Of a stretch of DNA of 64,000 nucleotides, positions 21,497 to 32,904 are shown one piece after another; position 1 is the stretch's first letter; the number at the start of each line of letters is the position of its first letter. The translations under genes and the position numbers were made by a program. The notes beneath the pieces were generated by a model. That model was not told the DNA's origin and did not search any database. It saw only the letters and a program-made list of their open reading frames with translations. This DNA comes from Leuctra nigra (lineage: Eukaryota > Arthropoda > Insecta > Plecoptera > Leuctridae): assembly GCA_934045905.1 (NCBI GenBank), contig OW203768.1:25945060-26009059 (forward strand), in the 5' to 3' direction.

Positions 21497-22365
21497 CAGC
21501 TGTCCCTACCAAGGATCAGGCAATCCTTATGCAGGCTATTGAAGGGATAACTATACATCAGTATACGAGGGCTCTTGCTGACATCATTGGTGGCAAGAAC
21601 ATTATCTTTGCGTCTCGTATGTCACAGGGACGCGTATGTTTCTATCTGGGAAGCGTGGAAATGGTGAATAAGTTTATGGACCTCCACGGAGGAGTCACCA
21701 TAAATGATCAATTCCTACAAGCGCATCGATACATTACCAAGGCAGAACGTCTCGTTCTCTCCAATGTTCCACCACACATTCCGCATGACATCATAGAAAA
21801 CATGTTAGCGTCCGTTGCACGTATTGTATCCCCCATGAGCTACATAGGATTGGGTGGAACTGAAACCGATTTAGGCCATATTCTGAGTTTCCGCCGCCAG
21901 ATATTTGTCGTTCCAGTGGAGAACCGGCAACTACCGGACTCGGTACTGGTTGACTATGACGGCGACAAGGTCCGTATTTTTCTAACCTTCGACGATCTCA
22001 AGTGCTTCAAGTGCCGTGGTAAAGGGCATTTGGCTCGGAACTGCATGGCTAAAGAGCCTAGTACAATTATTGTAGTGCAAGATCAGGAGAGTCCAGCTGA
22101 AAAGAGAAAGACGCCTGCCAGTTATGGTCAGTCTTCGGAGGAAATAGTCACATTTGAACCATCCCAAGATGTAGGTAAAGAAAGCACAGCGCCGCAACCT
22201 ACATCTGAGAAAAGGCGAACACGGAAAAGGCGTAGAGGTAATGTAGAAGAGGTAGCTGATGATAATCCAGGTATACTTCAGGTTGCTTCAAGCACATCGC
22301 CCATTCTGTACTTCTTCCTGTCAACCTTCAGAGCATGCGCAGAAGATGGAGGCTCTGCGACATGA
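21487..22365 (+). CDS. Gag-like CCHC protein of an unidentified retroelement
   Basis: 292 codons open. Residues ~10-75 (ALADIIGGKNIIFASRMSQG and onward) and ~85-160 form a two-part fold ending in SFRRQIFV. After that comes a single CCHC knuckle, CFKCRGKGHLARNC, near residue 175. A charged, acidic/basic tail with a KRRTRKRRRG cluster completes it. The order fits ORF1-type proteins of insect non-LTR retrotransposons. No RT follows within this locus, so it is an orphan fragment or an extracted gag-like gene. The final ~30 codons run into a repeat also seen near 6650, so the true end may be earlier. Confidence 0.5.
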   Translation: MIPTAVPTKDQAILMQAIEGITIHQYTRALADIIGGKNIIFASRMSQGRVCFYLGSVEMVNKFMDLHGGVTINDQFLQAHRYITKAERLVLSNVPPHIPHDIIENMLASVARIVSPMSYIGLGGTETDLGHILSFRRQIFVVPVENRQLPDSVLVDYDGDKVRIFLTFDDLKCFKCRGKGHLARNCMAKEPSTIIVVQDQESPAEKRKTPASYGQSSEEIVTFEPSQDVGKESTAPQPTSEKRRTRKRRRGNVEEVADDNPGILQVASSTSPILYFFLSTFRACAEDGGSAT

Positions 22366-22599
22366 AGAAGCAGAGTAAATCAAACATTTAACACTGATTA
22401 AATACCTAGATTTAATTTGTAGATTTACCTTGTGGATCAGTATATACATAGACGCGAGTGATGCAGGGTCCATACACCGGGTGTTGATAGTATCAGGAAA
22501 ACATGAAGCGATAAGAGATTGGTTCGAAGTCGGGAGCGTTGACATCCGCTTCCATGGAGTAGACTCTAAGGACGAGTGATGTTTCGTGCATTATTGAAT

Positions 22600-23167
22600 T
22601 CATTATAAGCTTAGCTGATTGATTGCGCCTAATGTGTCGTTGTTGATAATCGAGGTTTTCTCCTCGAGAAATTCTGCTTGCTTTTCTGTCTGTTCATACG
22701 ACCGGCCTTCGTTGAGTATGTCATTGAGTGTGGCAGCGTAACGAGAGTGAGAGTGCGTAACGTCGGAGTCGTTGCGACGTACAATGAAGGATAATTTGTG
22801 ATTTGATTTCCCGGTCGACACTATGAAATTCACATGATTTTGAATAACTCTACCCGACGTTTACTCTGGGTGCAAATTTTGTGTTTAGTTTTAGTTTGGT
22901 TGTTTCATATGAAGATCTAGGCGGTACTGTGGCTGTTGGTTCAGGTAAGCTCTCGTGCAGGTCGTAAATATCCTCCCCCGCGTAGGTGAGGAGTGCCTGC
23001 CTCCAGTCTTCGTTGGTGATTGCCATGCTTCTTAAATACAGCTTATCCCCTGCGTGTTTAGCATGGATTGATGTTATAATTGATGATATTGCTGGATTCG
23101 TTTCACTTCCTCGTCCCCAATGTTGTGTTTCATCCTGACCTGGGCTTTCCCGATGATTTTGCGCCAC
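22600..23167 (-). pseudogene. Ty3/gypsy gag fragment
   Basis: The minus-strand frame at 23167-22850 contains WRQALLTYAGEDIYDLHESL then PEPTA...LNTKFAPRVNV, the gag capsid pattern of the insect Ty3/gypsy group (LL.YAG..V.D+...L; L...F.P+.N+.YE). The next frame (22833-22603) ends with LNEGRSYEQTEKQAEFLEEK, the end of the same capsid domain. A third frame supplies SQIILHCTSQRLRRYAL. Two or more frameshifts break it. The RT fragment at 9531-9840 is from the same superfamily, but linkage cannot be shown. Confidence 0.7.
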
Positions 23168-24255
23168 CCGGTATATAATCTACTTTGACTATATGTTTCC
23201 TGTAAAAAGTATATTTTTTCTTCTAGTAGTGAATTAATAGTAGTCTTTTTAGATTTTGGTGAATCATAGCTTACACTGACAATGGAATTCTTACGTTCTT
23301 TATTATATAGTTTGATTGCTAGAGACCACTAAGATTTAGCAATAGCTTTTACATGAACAACCTTGTACTCCAAGTTATTTAATATGTACCTGTGTGCCTT
23401 GTATCTGAATCTACTCAAGTTTACATAATACATGATAGATGACCTTGTGAGATGAGTCTCGTAGAGACAAACTACATAGGGGTTATGTTTTAAATCAATT
23501 GGTTTATCTCATCTATCTTATTTATAATACTTTGAGAATTGAAATATATCATTTGGTTGCATAGTCTCAAGTTCAGCTTCTTTCTCGGTTTTAGCTGACG
23601 TCGGGTCCTACGTAGAGGAGCACACTCTGCTGCCTTGCTCATTGGTTCAGCGGGAGATAATGTTGTTGGACTCTCTATAAACCTAGCTCATTGGCTCAGC
23701 GGGAGATGATGATGGTGTTGGATTCTCCGTAGCCTAACTTGCTGGCTCAGCGGAAGACTGTGTCAGACTCTCATTCCCTATATTTGTGTTGAATGAAAAG
23801 ATCACCGTCAACAAGCGTCCGGTCACCATGTGTTATTATTCGCTTGTTATTAGCTTACGAGGATGGGAATTGAGATGGAATGATACGACGGAAAGTAATC
23901 GTCAAAGTGCTGTCGGCAAAGTACTGTACTGTCGGCTCCTAGCGTCATAAGACGGAACTTACAAGGATATAAGCGTGTTGTTTTAGTCACAGAAATGACC
24001 AATGACCTGGGAGATTCTTGCACACAACCGAATGAAGAAGATAATAATATACCTGCTGTTGAGCGTCAGTGGATTCCGTTGATGTCGGTAGATGGCAGCA
24101 GCATGAAGTCGACTGGCATTTTGTGCTTCTGATTTGGCAAGACGTATCTGTTTTAGGGACGGCAAATGTACTGGTTCACAATCGCCCAAGTTCATATGTT
24201 TAGCAGCCTGGTTGTCTCCGGTAGCTGCATGCTGTTAACATGGTTGCCACCAATT
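23168..24255. other. Unassigned stretch with a short tandem repeat
   Basis: No gene recognised. At about 23636-23785 a unit of ~55-60 bp, marked by CTCATTGG.TCAGCGG.AGA and a GTTGGA.TCTC segment, occurs three times with decay. The minus frame at 23983-24195 is unrecognised. Confidence 0.5.
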
Positions 24256-24535
24256 GTAGTCACAGCGGCCTTTAGCGAGCGTTCTGGCGATTAATGATTT
24301 TCAAACTGATTAATTAACGAGAGCTTGGGTAACATTCGCTTGCCACCACTTATTTTTACTCTAAAAAAAAGAAGAAAATATAGAATTTGGAAAATAACCA
24401 AAAATGAGAAATACCTTGTTTGAAGATTGAAGAGGCGGAGTGTGGTTTGTGAAAACTCACAAGTGTAGACATCCTCTGGAATCGTTTTTGTACTTGCAGC
24501 GAAGACTTAAATATTATACTTTTCTTTGATACTTT
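24256..24535. repeat. Dispersed repeat R3, copy 2
   Basis: Same orientation as 7508-7792, sharing the CAGCGGCCTTTAG start and the GAGGCGGAGTGTGGTTTGTG core. Each copy is followed by a different sequence. Confidence 0.8.
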
Positions 24536-24599
24536 GCATTTGTAAAAATATAGAAATTATTCTTATTATGAATTACTATTGGAATTATAATATCTTCTG

Positions 24600-25260
24600 A
24601 ATATTATTAATTTGAAAATGGTAGTCTTTATGTCCATGCAAAATTTGAACTTAATCGGAGCATTTTGATTTTCGAACAGTGTGAGATATTTTAAAATGTT
24701 AATCAATCAGACGTCAGCTCTCAAAAACTATGCACGATTAACTTAGAATGATATTAGTATGAGTGCAAAATTTCAGCTCGATAGGAAAAAAAATGTGACC
24801 TATGGCGTCGGGCCAAACTAATAAACACAAAAAAAAACAGAGAAAGGGTCCAAAAGTGCAGAATGGAGACGCTCGATCAATAAGGAATATATTTCGTTTA
24901 GTTACTGGTAACAATATGCGTAGCCGTGATGAGAGTCCCGGTAGTGTCTGGTTCCCAATTTGTGCTTGTGGAAGTCGATCTCTGGTAGATGTTAATGAAC
25001 CAGGGCTGATCTGACTTGACAGTTTCTCCATCGACACTCACCTCCCTGACGTCACGATTTCCACAGTCTAAAACAAGAAGACTGGTAATAGTTGAGGGGA
25101 GCCAGAACCCCACAGGGGAAAATATCCTTTTTCACATTCACTTCTTTCGGTACTTCTCCCATCCACAAATTAGTCATGTATCTATTTAAACAAGGAAAAC
25201 GCTCTGTGTAACGCGTTGATGAGCGAGCACCGACACGCGCAAGCCGCAACATCGCCAATC
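24600..25260. repeat. Dispersed repeat R2, second locus
   Basis: Pieces shared with 4985-5850 are GTCCATGCAAAATTTGAACT (relative of the 5143/5400/5540 motif), CAGAGAAAGGGTCCAAAAG with GGAGACGCTCG, and GGAAAACGCTCTGTGTAACG then GCGTTGATGAGCGAGCACC. The order is similar, but spacing differs. The opposite-strand frames at 24738-25393 lie within it and are not supported as genes. Confidence 0.55.
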
Positions 25261-25715
25261 GAGCACGATCCAGAAGTATCATTTTCATCGCAACTTTCCA
25301 TAAACGTTCTGGAAAAATTGACCCAGACGAAAGCACAGAGGAAAACGCAGATATAAAGTATGTTTGATTATAGGGTTTGATTATATGAATCAACCAACGA
25401 CCTCATAATAATAATTTTTCGCCATTCAACAAAAATTGACGGTAGCTCGAGCTTCAACTTAGCAGTTTTCCAACAATTATTCTGAGCGTGGGTGTACCAT
25501 GAATTTGATACTTCTCCATCAATCTCTCTGAACATTCAAAACACTTAAGGGGAATGTACTGTGAAATTTCTATCTCGATGAATTTATTTAATACAATGTT
25601 GAAATTTTAAAAGGATATCAGAAGTTGCTTAAAACTAATAATAAGAAAAATATATTATTTAATTAGTTATTAAAAGATCTATATCGATAAATCCCTACTA
25701 CATTTTATTCTTTGA
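25261..25715. other. Unassigned stretch
   Basis: AT-rich. It probably includes the 3' part of the adjacent minus-strand LINE relic, but the end is not marked by a clear tail. Confidence 0.4.
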
Positions 25716-27337
25716 CCTACAATTATGAGCACTAACTGTGATATTTGTATCATCAGCGAATAATTCCGAGTTTTTTATGTTGTGGGGAAGATAATTTACG
25801 AATATAATAAAAAGAAGGAGCCCGAGGATAGATCCTTGTGACACGTTATCTTTTCTGAGCCTGATAAGGTCTTGTGTTCGAAATCTACATTTGTCATTTT
25901 ATTCCTGTTGTATGAGGTGATCGTGACTTTCTGTATTCTATTTGCAAGATATGACTTAAGTATTTTTATTTTGTGTGAACTCCCTCTGATTCCATAGTAA
26001 AATAGTTTTTCTAGTAGAATATTATGATCTATGAAGTCAAAAGCTTTTGACAGGTCATAGAATATACCCAATACCTGTTCATCATTTTCCATCGCTCTAA
26101 TCGTATTTTTTATGAAGTTATCTATTGTTATGGTAGTTAATCTATTCCTCCTGAACCCATTTTGCTTGTCTGTTAGGAGTCTTTCGCTTTCTAGAAATGA
26201 AACTAGTCTAATGTGTATGACTTTTTCTAGTATTTTAGAAAATGCAGGTAGAAGTGATATAGGGCGGTAGTTGTTAGTGTCTTCTTTACAACCCTTTTTC
26301 TTATATATCAGTAAAATTTTCGCGATTTTTTGTTTGTTTGTAACTCTTGCAATCCTTGTCTCTTGAATCATGTCGAACATCGACTGTTGTACCAAACTTT
26401 CCATTAGCTCTTGTACAATTAACACACAGAGGGTAATCAGCACTACATTCACTGTACATGTGGGCGCCTGCACAATAAACACACTTGTTTGTTTTTAAAA
26501 TCAGTACTTTTGTGCCCAAAACCACAGCATTTGTAACATATTCTCACAAAAACATTATCCACTACTTTCAAAATCATCCAACCCAGTTTAATACCATTCA
26601 TTAACAATGTTTCCCTGTGCTTAGTCATAATCTCTACAATAACATTTACTGTAGGCCCACCGTAGTTTTGTTTAACATAAATTATTTTCAAACACCCTTT
26701 CTCCAAATCATTCTGCTTACAGATTTCCTCTTTCCATTCTCGATGATTCAAACAATCTCCTCTTCTCGGACACTAATAACCATCATCTTGCAATATTCAT
26801 TATTTACATGTCTCTTTACTATGTATTCTTCTCCCACCTTGTCCTTGGTTTCCTTCAATAATTTTTCCGCCTCGTGCTTAGATGCGCACCCAACTAGGAG
26901 GTCACCGTTTATTCCACTTTTTATTTTTGTAATTCCTACACTTATTTCCGAAAGATTGATCTTCTCCTTCAGTACTTTAAACGTATCAACACCGTTCTTA
27001 GAATCATGCTCCTTTGGTTGAATAATAAGCATATTTTCCCCTTGTTTTTCCACATCACTGTAGCGACTTCGCACTTTTTGCTGCACATATGTAGCACGAT
27101 CACTATCATTTCTAACTCTGTAATTTTTGTAGATTTCAGTTCATTTTCCGATTCTAGTGCTCTTACCAGACTTTGCAGTATATTATTTTCCCTTCTCAGC
27201 ATATTATTCTCTTCTTGAATATTCAGTGGCAATCCCTCCTTCTTAAATTCACCAGCTTCCACTTCATCCTCTACGCCCCCTTCACTGTTTGTCTCGTCGT
27301 TTGTCTCGGCCGCGCGGCCTGAGCGAGTCTTTGGCAT
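25716..27337 (-). pseudogene. Non-LTR retrotransposon with ORF1 joined to RT (internal deletion)
   Basis: On the minus strand, ORF1 starts at 27337 (MPKTRSGRAAE). It has a leucine/glutamate coiled coil, a middle domain (27086-26748), and then knuckles CYKCCGFGHKSTD, CLLC and CVYCAGAHMYSEC...CVNC near 26540-26400. Immediately after the last knuckle the sequence becomes RT: NYRPISLLPAFSKILEKV, GFRRNRLT, YDLSKAFD, and in a shifted frame SQGSILG and FADD (about 25750). The endonuclease and N-terminal RT, normally 1.5 kb or more, are missing at about 26320-26340. Several frameshifts are present. It fits the Jockey/R1-like side of the non-LTR tree. Confidence 0.75.
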
Positions 27338-27989
27338 TGGTAACTGTTATAACACTGTTAATTTCACTAACACGCTAATGTCACGCAAATAACAGTAAGT
27401 ATGCACTTATATCGCAGCAGAATTTTACATTAGTTCGACATGTAATTCACAATTTGTTCAACCCAAAGCACATTGTTTACATTAAACCGGTCCGAACGGA
27501 ACGAAGCAAAATCACGTCCGTCACCGGCGACTGCTGACTCCTCAACGCTATTCATATTCTTCAACAAATGTTCCATCTTAGGGCAAGATAATTGAAGCCG
27601 GCGATTGAAGTGCCATATGTTGGAAAGAACAGATCCTGGATGACAAGGAATTCGCAAAATTCAATCAGCAAGCTGTGAACTTGTGAAGACGCCGAAATGG
27701 TGACCTACTCCTTAAGAAGGTATCCTACTCCTTAAATTTTACATTATGGGGCAAGTGGCCAATTGTGAAAAGTGTTTAGTTTTGTACCTAGAATTAAACA
27801 GAAGATTATCCAAACAAATTTCACATCTAGATACACATCTCCAACCCTAATATCGAGTAATATCGAGTAGGATAGTTATCGACTATCTATAATATCGACT
27901 AATACACTTTTTCGAAAATAAAGGGCCGATTGATTCGATAAGAAGATACGTCAATTTAGTACTTGAACGTGAACAGTTGTTGTCAACGT
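27338..27989. other. Unassigned stretch
   Basis: It may include the 5' UTR of the LINE relic just downstream on the minus strand. No gene recognised. Short TATCGA repeats lie near 27850-27900. Confidence 0.4.
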
Positions 27990-28300
27990 GAACAGCAACG
28001 GGCGATTCGCAGGCCCCATGACAGCTCTCCAGGCAATGTAAAAGCCTGGGTCGTCATCCGACATGAAGGTGTCAGTGGATATGGTTCCAACTTTATCTCG
28101 AATTGCAGCAAAGAACACCTCGCATATTAATGTATCTTTCCTGTTTCTCAGAAGGTACGTTCCAGGACAGCCGGCTCCAAATTCATCGTTATTTGACGCT
28201 CAGCTTTGACTAAGCCCAGATGCATTCTATTTCTTTCTTCAGACCACAAAGAGCCCCCCATGTGGCTAAATATGCGTTCAGCATTCGCATTACTTACAGT
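27990..28300 (-). pseudogene. hAT-type transposase C-terminal fragment
   Basis: On the minus strand SNANAERIFSHMGGSLWSEE is followed by RNRMHLGLVKAERQITMNL, the hAT dimerisation block (S.AN.ER.FS.....W...RNRM....+KA). After a frame change the sequence continues as FFAAIRDKVGTISTD. It is short and frameshifted. Its sequence differs from the hAT relic at 215-645, so two different hAT elements contributed. Confidence 0.55.
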
Positions 28301-28339
28301 GATAGAAAGAATGGATAATACAATTTTAAATACAAATAC

Positions 28340-28683
28340 AATTTTAGGCGAATGCTGTGGTCGCGCCTGTTGAGATTGCCAGAGCGTCTCTCGATTTCCA
28401 CGGCCTCGCGGATGGTGCAGATGGCGTGGTGCTCGACCGAGGCGAGAGCTTCATTGCTTGAAAGTCGATGACATGTCCCAAGTCCCCACTGCTCGCTAGT
28501 GCTCCTTTCTTCTGTGCTGACATCTGCCGGCTGGTCTGCAGTCTGAGCAGGGGATCTCGTAGACGGCTCTCTGCTAGAGGTGGATCTTGTCCTTGGCGCT
28601 CCCCAGGAGCTCGGAGTTCTTCTGGTCGGATCAACAATCTGATCAACAATTCTGATCAACAATATGATAATAGGCATTTTCAC
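28340..28683 (-). pseudogene. Possible Penelope-like/GIY-YIG C-terminal fragment
   Basis: The minus frame ends with EHHAICTIREAVEIERRSGN then LNRRDHSIRL. This resembles the C-terminal end of GIY-YIG-bearing retroelement proteins (REA.EI.+...N.NRRD...RL). The N-terminal part of the frame is arginine/serine-rich and unrecognised. No RT core was found. Low confidence. Confidence 0.3.
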
Positions 28684-29288
28684 TTAAGGGGGCTCAAGGG
28701 CTCGTGTGGAGTTTACTTCCTTTTTTATCTCTTCGACAAAAGCAGTGTTTTGTTAGATAATTGTCATTTTAAGTACGACGAGGCAAGTTTGTTCACTGAC
28801 AGAGTGTTGAATGGAATTCATGTAGCAAGTGTTTCTATTGCTAAATATACATTACTAATGAATCCGTGATAAAAATAAAATGTTGAAGTAAAATATGTTA
28901 ATTAATAAAACGTGAATAAAGTATCTTATTATGTAACAACACATACCCATCTCCAACGCATATTTCGGAAACGACTCCACATAACTTAAAGGAGAACAAA
29001 ATAAGTTTAGTGATATTTCAGTGTCAGAATGTTGTATGTGTTCATATAACATAGACATGCTTGTTGGTTATGAAAAAAAATCGGAACACACCTTGGCAGA
29101 CGTTCTTGCGCAACGCTACGAGAACGATGACGTCACTGGGGCGTCGCACGGGTGGCTATGCATTGGTTATATGGGTGCCGCGTGAGTTCGTATGCATGCA
29201 TGCAAGTCAGTCTATATTCATTCATGCACTAACTTATGATGTACAATGCAATTTAAAGATCAAATAATAGTATCATACTATTTCATAA
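28684..29288. other. Unassigned stretch
   Basis: AT-rich, no recognised feature. Confidence 0.4.
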
Positions 29289-30415
29289 TGCCAAAGTGTT
29301 TGTTTACAGCTGTAATAGTAAGGAAAAGGCATGCATGCCATCGCCGCGAACACCGATTCCCTAATAGAATGAAAGCGCCGAAACGATTCACTGTTTTGAA
29401 AGCTAAATCCAAAGCTCATTCAAAGCTTCCTTCGTCTCAAAGTATTAGTGTTATACAAACTGATTGATCTTATGATATAAATGATTAAATTATCACGTTC
29501 ACATAGATGGGTTTATAGATACGCATTCTATTACCGTCTTACCTCATCAATTGTCTCACTTTCCCGACGACACAAACATTCACTCAACAAACACTCAAAA
29601 TCACTAGACATTGGTTGCGTTATTTTAGTTTCATTATTCCATCTTCAGAATGTTTTACGAGTTAAACTATAAAAATGCTCGTAGGTAATAAATTTAGATG
29701 AGATCATTATACACTTGAGAAACTTGCATGCGTAGCTCTCAGGAATTTGACGCCTCACCCAAGCAATGCACCCAAGAGGCCCTGATATGTTTATGAGTTG
29801 TAGGCGTAGGTTTTTTCGTCACATGAAAATCAGTCGAGTTCCTGCAGTCACTGAGTCAGGATGTGAAGAAAGTGTAATTCAAATATATAATATTAGTATA
29901 ATCCGATTTAATAATGACTCAGTGTTCGTTTTAGGGTTTTAATAATACAGAAAAGTAAGTGCCTCGGGTATCATACCGCTACTCGTATAAAATAGATCAC
30001 CTCAACTATCGGAAAGTGACACGCAAGATTTGGATGTTTCGTTTAGACTGGACCCGGAAGAAGAAGCATCAGATAGTGAGGACTCCAAACCGACAGTGAA
30101 AATGAAAGTGACAGTGATAATACTACTCCACATTTATTTTATTTTGTATTTTGGTGCTGTTTGTCCACCCTGTTTAGATTGTGCCGTGAATGTGGGGCAC
30201 TCGTTGTAAAAACTAAGAGGTGGAGTCGAGGGGCTATGCTAGGGGTGACGACCACGTGTGAAGCAGGTCATAAATTACACTGGCAATCTCAGACTATGAA
30301 GGGCAATCAACCCAAAGGCATTTGTTTTTCACGCACTACTTTTGATCAACAAATTAAAATGTATTTTCAAAACGTACTTGAAAATGTGTGGATGGAACAG
30401 AAACAGTAAGTACAG
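29289..30415 (+). pseudogene. THAP-type DNA transposon relic with a preserved exon
   Basis: At 29289 an ATGCCAAAGTG start reads MPKC, and the next frame gives VYSCNSKEKACMP. A third frame gives HRFPN. That is consistent with a frameshifted THAP zinc finger (C..C...F.RFP). At 30178-30405 an open exon encodes CRECGALVVKTKRWSRG, TTTCEAGHKLHWQSQ and PKGI. This is a C..CG...C..GH...W.SQ module found in proteins of THAP-bearing DNA transposons. The exon has an acceptor (CCCTGTTTAG, AG at 30176-30177) and a donor (ACA|GTAAGT at 30406). The DDE core was not seen. Two relatives of TTTCACTTTCC.GA..ACACA (29545, 30490) lie inside. Confidence 0.4.
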
Positions 30416-31214
30416 TACCTACTCGCAAAATAATTAAAATAATAAAAAGGGGTTTTTAGTGACACAATCAAATTGCCGTCTAACCGTACCAATGTTTCAC
30501 TTTCCTGAGAACACAAACATTCAAAATCACTCGGCATTAGTTTGCACATTCCACGTTTACACCATCAATTATTATATCTTTTCGTCCCGAATATAATCTG
30601 AACAGTGATATCGTTCTCGTCCACTAAAACAACACTGTCTAGATCAGTCTATGGCCTATGCATATTCTGGTTCAAACTGATGCGGTAATATAGTTGTCTC
30701 TACTCATTATCCTATTGTATAGTGAACGGTTCACAGCAAGAATAATGCAGTTAGCGTATTAGAAATTAGTTCACAAAATAAATGCACAATATGAGACACA
30801 GAAGTGTTTCTACGTCTCGTGTTGGAGTTGGACACGAACTGCATGTGTGTTGTGTAAAGAACAGATGAGTGTCGTGTCACACTTGATTTTGTTTATAGCC
30901 ATGTGCTCGGCCGCGCTGCGACTCATGACTCAGAACACATGGCCGCGCACCACGTACGTCACGCATGAGATGAATATTCGTTGCGCGCTACATGAAATAA
31001 ATCATAAAAAAATCAGGAATTTTTTAAAAATATGCGGTTTTCACTAAAATTCATAGAAATAAATATTACATTGCATACTTCTCGTATTTAACGTATTTTG
31101 TTCTCCTTTAAGAATAGATTCACTCCTTTCACTTACGCAAGATTCGCCAAGAATGAGCTCTCTCTGGAGTGTTGTAAATTTCTCAAAAAAAAAATTCTCC
31201 GATTGAGAAATTTC
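30416..31214. other. Unassigned stretch
   Basis: No gene recognised. It is mixed AT-rich sequence with isolated short frames. Confidence 0.4.
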
Positions 31215-31276
31215 GTATATATATTGATATATTTTTTTTTTTTTTTTTTACCAAAATATCAATATAATTTTCGGGA
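31215..31276. repeat. Inverted repeat around a T-run
   Basis: TATATTGATAT and ATATCAATATA flank a run of about 18 T with a short spacer. The result is a long AT hairpin next to the insertion site of SINE copy 3. Confidence 0.6.
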
Positions 31277-31318
31277 TTTTTTTTTTAATGGAATATCAAG
31301 AGACATTTCTCCGATGGA

Positions 31319-31755
31319 CCCCCCGACGGCTGCCACCTTATCGCGGTGGTGGGGTTTGTGTTGGCCAACGATCCATTGCAGCTACGCCGGCGAGCATTTG
31401 CTCATGTGTAAGGGCTACCCATGCCGGACAGGTCAGTGGTGAGGTCCAGACAAAGAGCAGCCAGGGTCGGCCTAACCATGTCCTCCCTTGAATTTGCGGT
31501 CCCCATCGGGCCGGCCTTCCCCCTCGAGATGGTGATCCCCCTGAAATCGGGATCCGCCGGCCCGAATCCTTCCACCCCCCGGTCCGTCCCCATTCCGGCC
31601 TGGCCTTCCCACCAGTGCTGGACTCCCACGGATCGGGTCCGTTAGGTCAACCCCCTCCCAATGTCCTCCACTTAATTCAACAAAGTTTGAAGTAAAATAA
31701 TTAATGTGCGCAATATAACCTCGTCGTTGACGCGCCGTTAAACCCTATTAATCAA
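31319..31755 (+). mobile_element. SINE copy 3
   Basis: 437 bp, flanked by a perfect 11-bp duplication TCTCCGATGGA (31308-31318 and 31756-31766), which fixes its 5' end at CCCCCCG. It has a ribozyme-like head (P2 GGCUGC/GCAGCU, P3 CACC/GGUG, P1' GUGGGG), a body of unknown origin, and the GTTGACGCGCCGTTAAACC 3' stem-loop with a short tail. In place of the LINE P4 and AACUAAG junction it has a CAAUG/CAUUG hairpin followed at once by P2', so cleavage activity is doubtful. Long frames on both strands are shadows of the SINE. Confidence 0.95.
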
Positions 31756-31766
31756 TCTCCGATGGA

Positions 31767-32520
31767 GTATTTTAACAAAATATCAAAGGTAGTTTATATT
31801 ATCAAATATAGATTACATTCAGTCGTACAAGAAATTGCAAACTTCAGAAATATAGCCAATCCCCTAAATTATACTGAGTGATTTATATGCAGTCTATTTT
31901 TAATCATGGAACGCAATTTTATACAAAGTAAAAATGAAACTAGGACAAATTTAAGACTGCAGTTTATTGAATTGAAATAACGAGCTACATTTTACAGCCA
32001 ATCCTTGCCCTGCTGCTGATTGTACACAGCTCCTCAGCAGTATCATCATCGTCATCCCCATCATCTACATTTTATGATTTTATCCCAAGTAAAGAATTAA
32101 GCTATCATGACTATTTTAAAACTTCATCAGATTATTGAATAGGTAGCACAAATTAAAATACAGACAGAACGCCATTTATACAGTTCATCTTCGCTTGCGC
32201 TGCTGATGGTGAACAACTTCTCAGCAATATCGTCATCATCATCATCATCATCCACATCAGCATCAGCTTCTAGTACTTCAATGTCAGCATCATCGCCTTC
32301 AACATATGGCATTTTCTCTGTGTCTTCTCCCTGAGGAGCTTCAAGTTGTGCGCAACAAAAGTTATTTTGCCGGCCTTAGCAGCAGTTAGCTAATTATGCT
32401 TTGTGCTGTGGATAAACGAGTATGTGCTGAAGCTTCGCTCAGTAGCTGCACTTGTAGCAGGCATACTTCGGATGTTACAGGCAATGGGACTTATTTTTCA
32501 ATGGGACAATGGGACTCATC
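31767..32520. other. Unassigned stretch with acidic microsatellite
   Basis: A (CAT)n run near 32230-32260 gives a poly-Asp frame on the minus strand (32127-32312). A diverged relative of the same segment, GCTGCTGATTGTACACAGCT with TCATCATCGTCATCC, lies near 31995-32060, so this is a local duplication. No gene is supported. Confidence 0.4.
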
Positions 32521-32539
32521 TGGATGTCTTCGTGAGATT

Positions 32540-32735
32540 TTTCTGGTGGTAACTGAGGGATTAGTGTCTTCATTTTCCTTGTGAATAGTGCTTCGTATGG
32601 GGATGTCTTAGTAGTCGTATGTTGAGTAGCACGATAATTCATGAGGAAAGCCTGAAGTTCAGTTTTCACATCTTTTTTCCAGTTTCGAAGCCAAGATTGT
32701 TTTCTTGATCGTTTGTACTTACACCTGTATGCATT
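32540..32735 (-). pseudogene. Ty3/gypsy integrase C-terminal fragment
   Basis: The minus frame reads KKDVKTELQAFLMNYRATQH then TTTKTSPYEALFTRKMKT. This matches the end of the integrase core in Ty3/gypsy elements (W...L..FL..YR.T.H..T..SP.ELLF.R). No catalytic D,D,E part is present. About 60 codons. Confidence 0.65.
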
Positions 32736-32904
32736 ATGATACATACCTGGCAGTAGGAAAACCAGCAGCCAGACATAGCTGCTGGATTCAAGACCTCTCT
32801 CGCCGCCCCCTGGAGCCCCACCTCGTAGTCGGACTTAACTATTACCTCCTTATCATCCAAAGGAGAGAAGGTTGGTCTTACATACTCCAAGAGACACTTC
32901 GTCT

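Noticed and set aside
26617..27021. 134-codon plus ORF
   Set aside because: It is antisense to the LINE ORF1 knuckle and middle domains on the minus strand.
32127..32312. Acidic poly-Asp ORF as a gene
   Set aside because: The aspartate run is a (CAT)n microsatellite on the other strand, and the rest is unrecognised.
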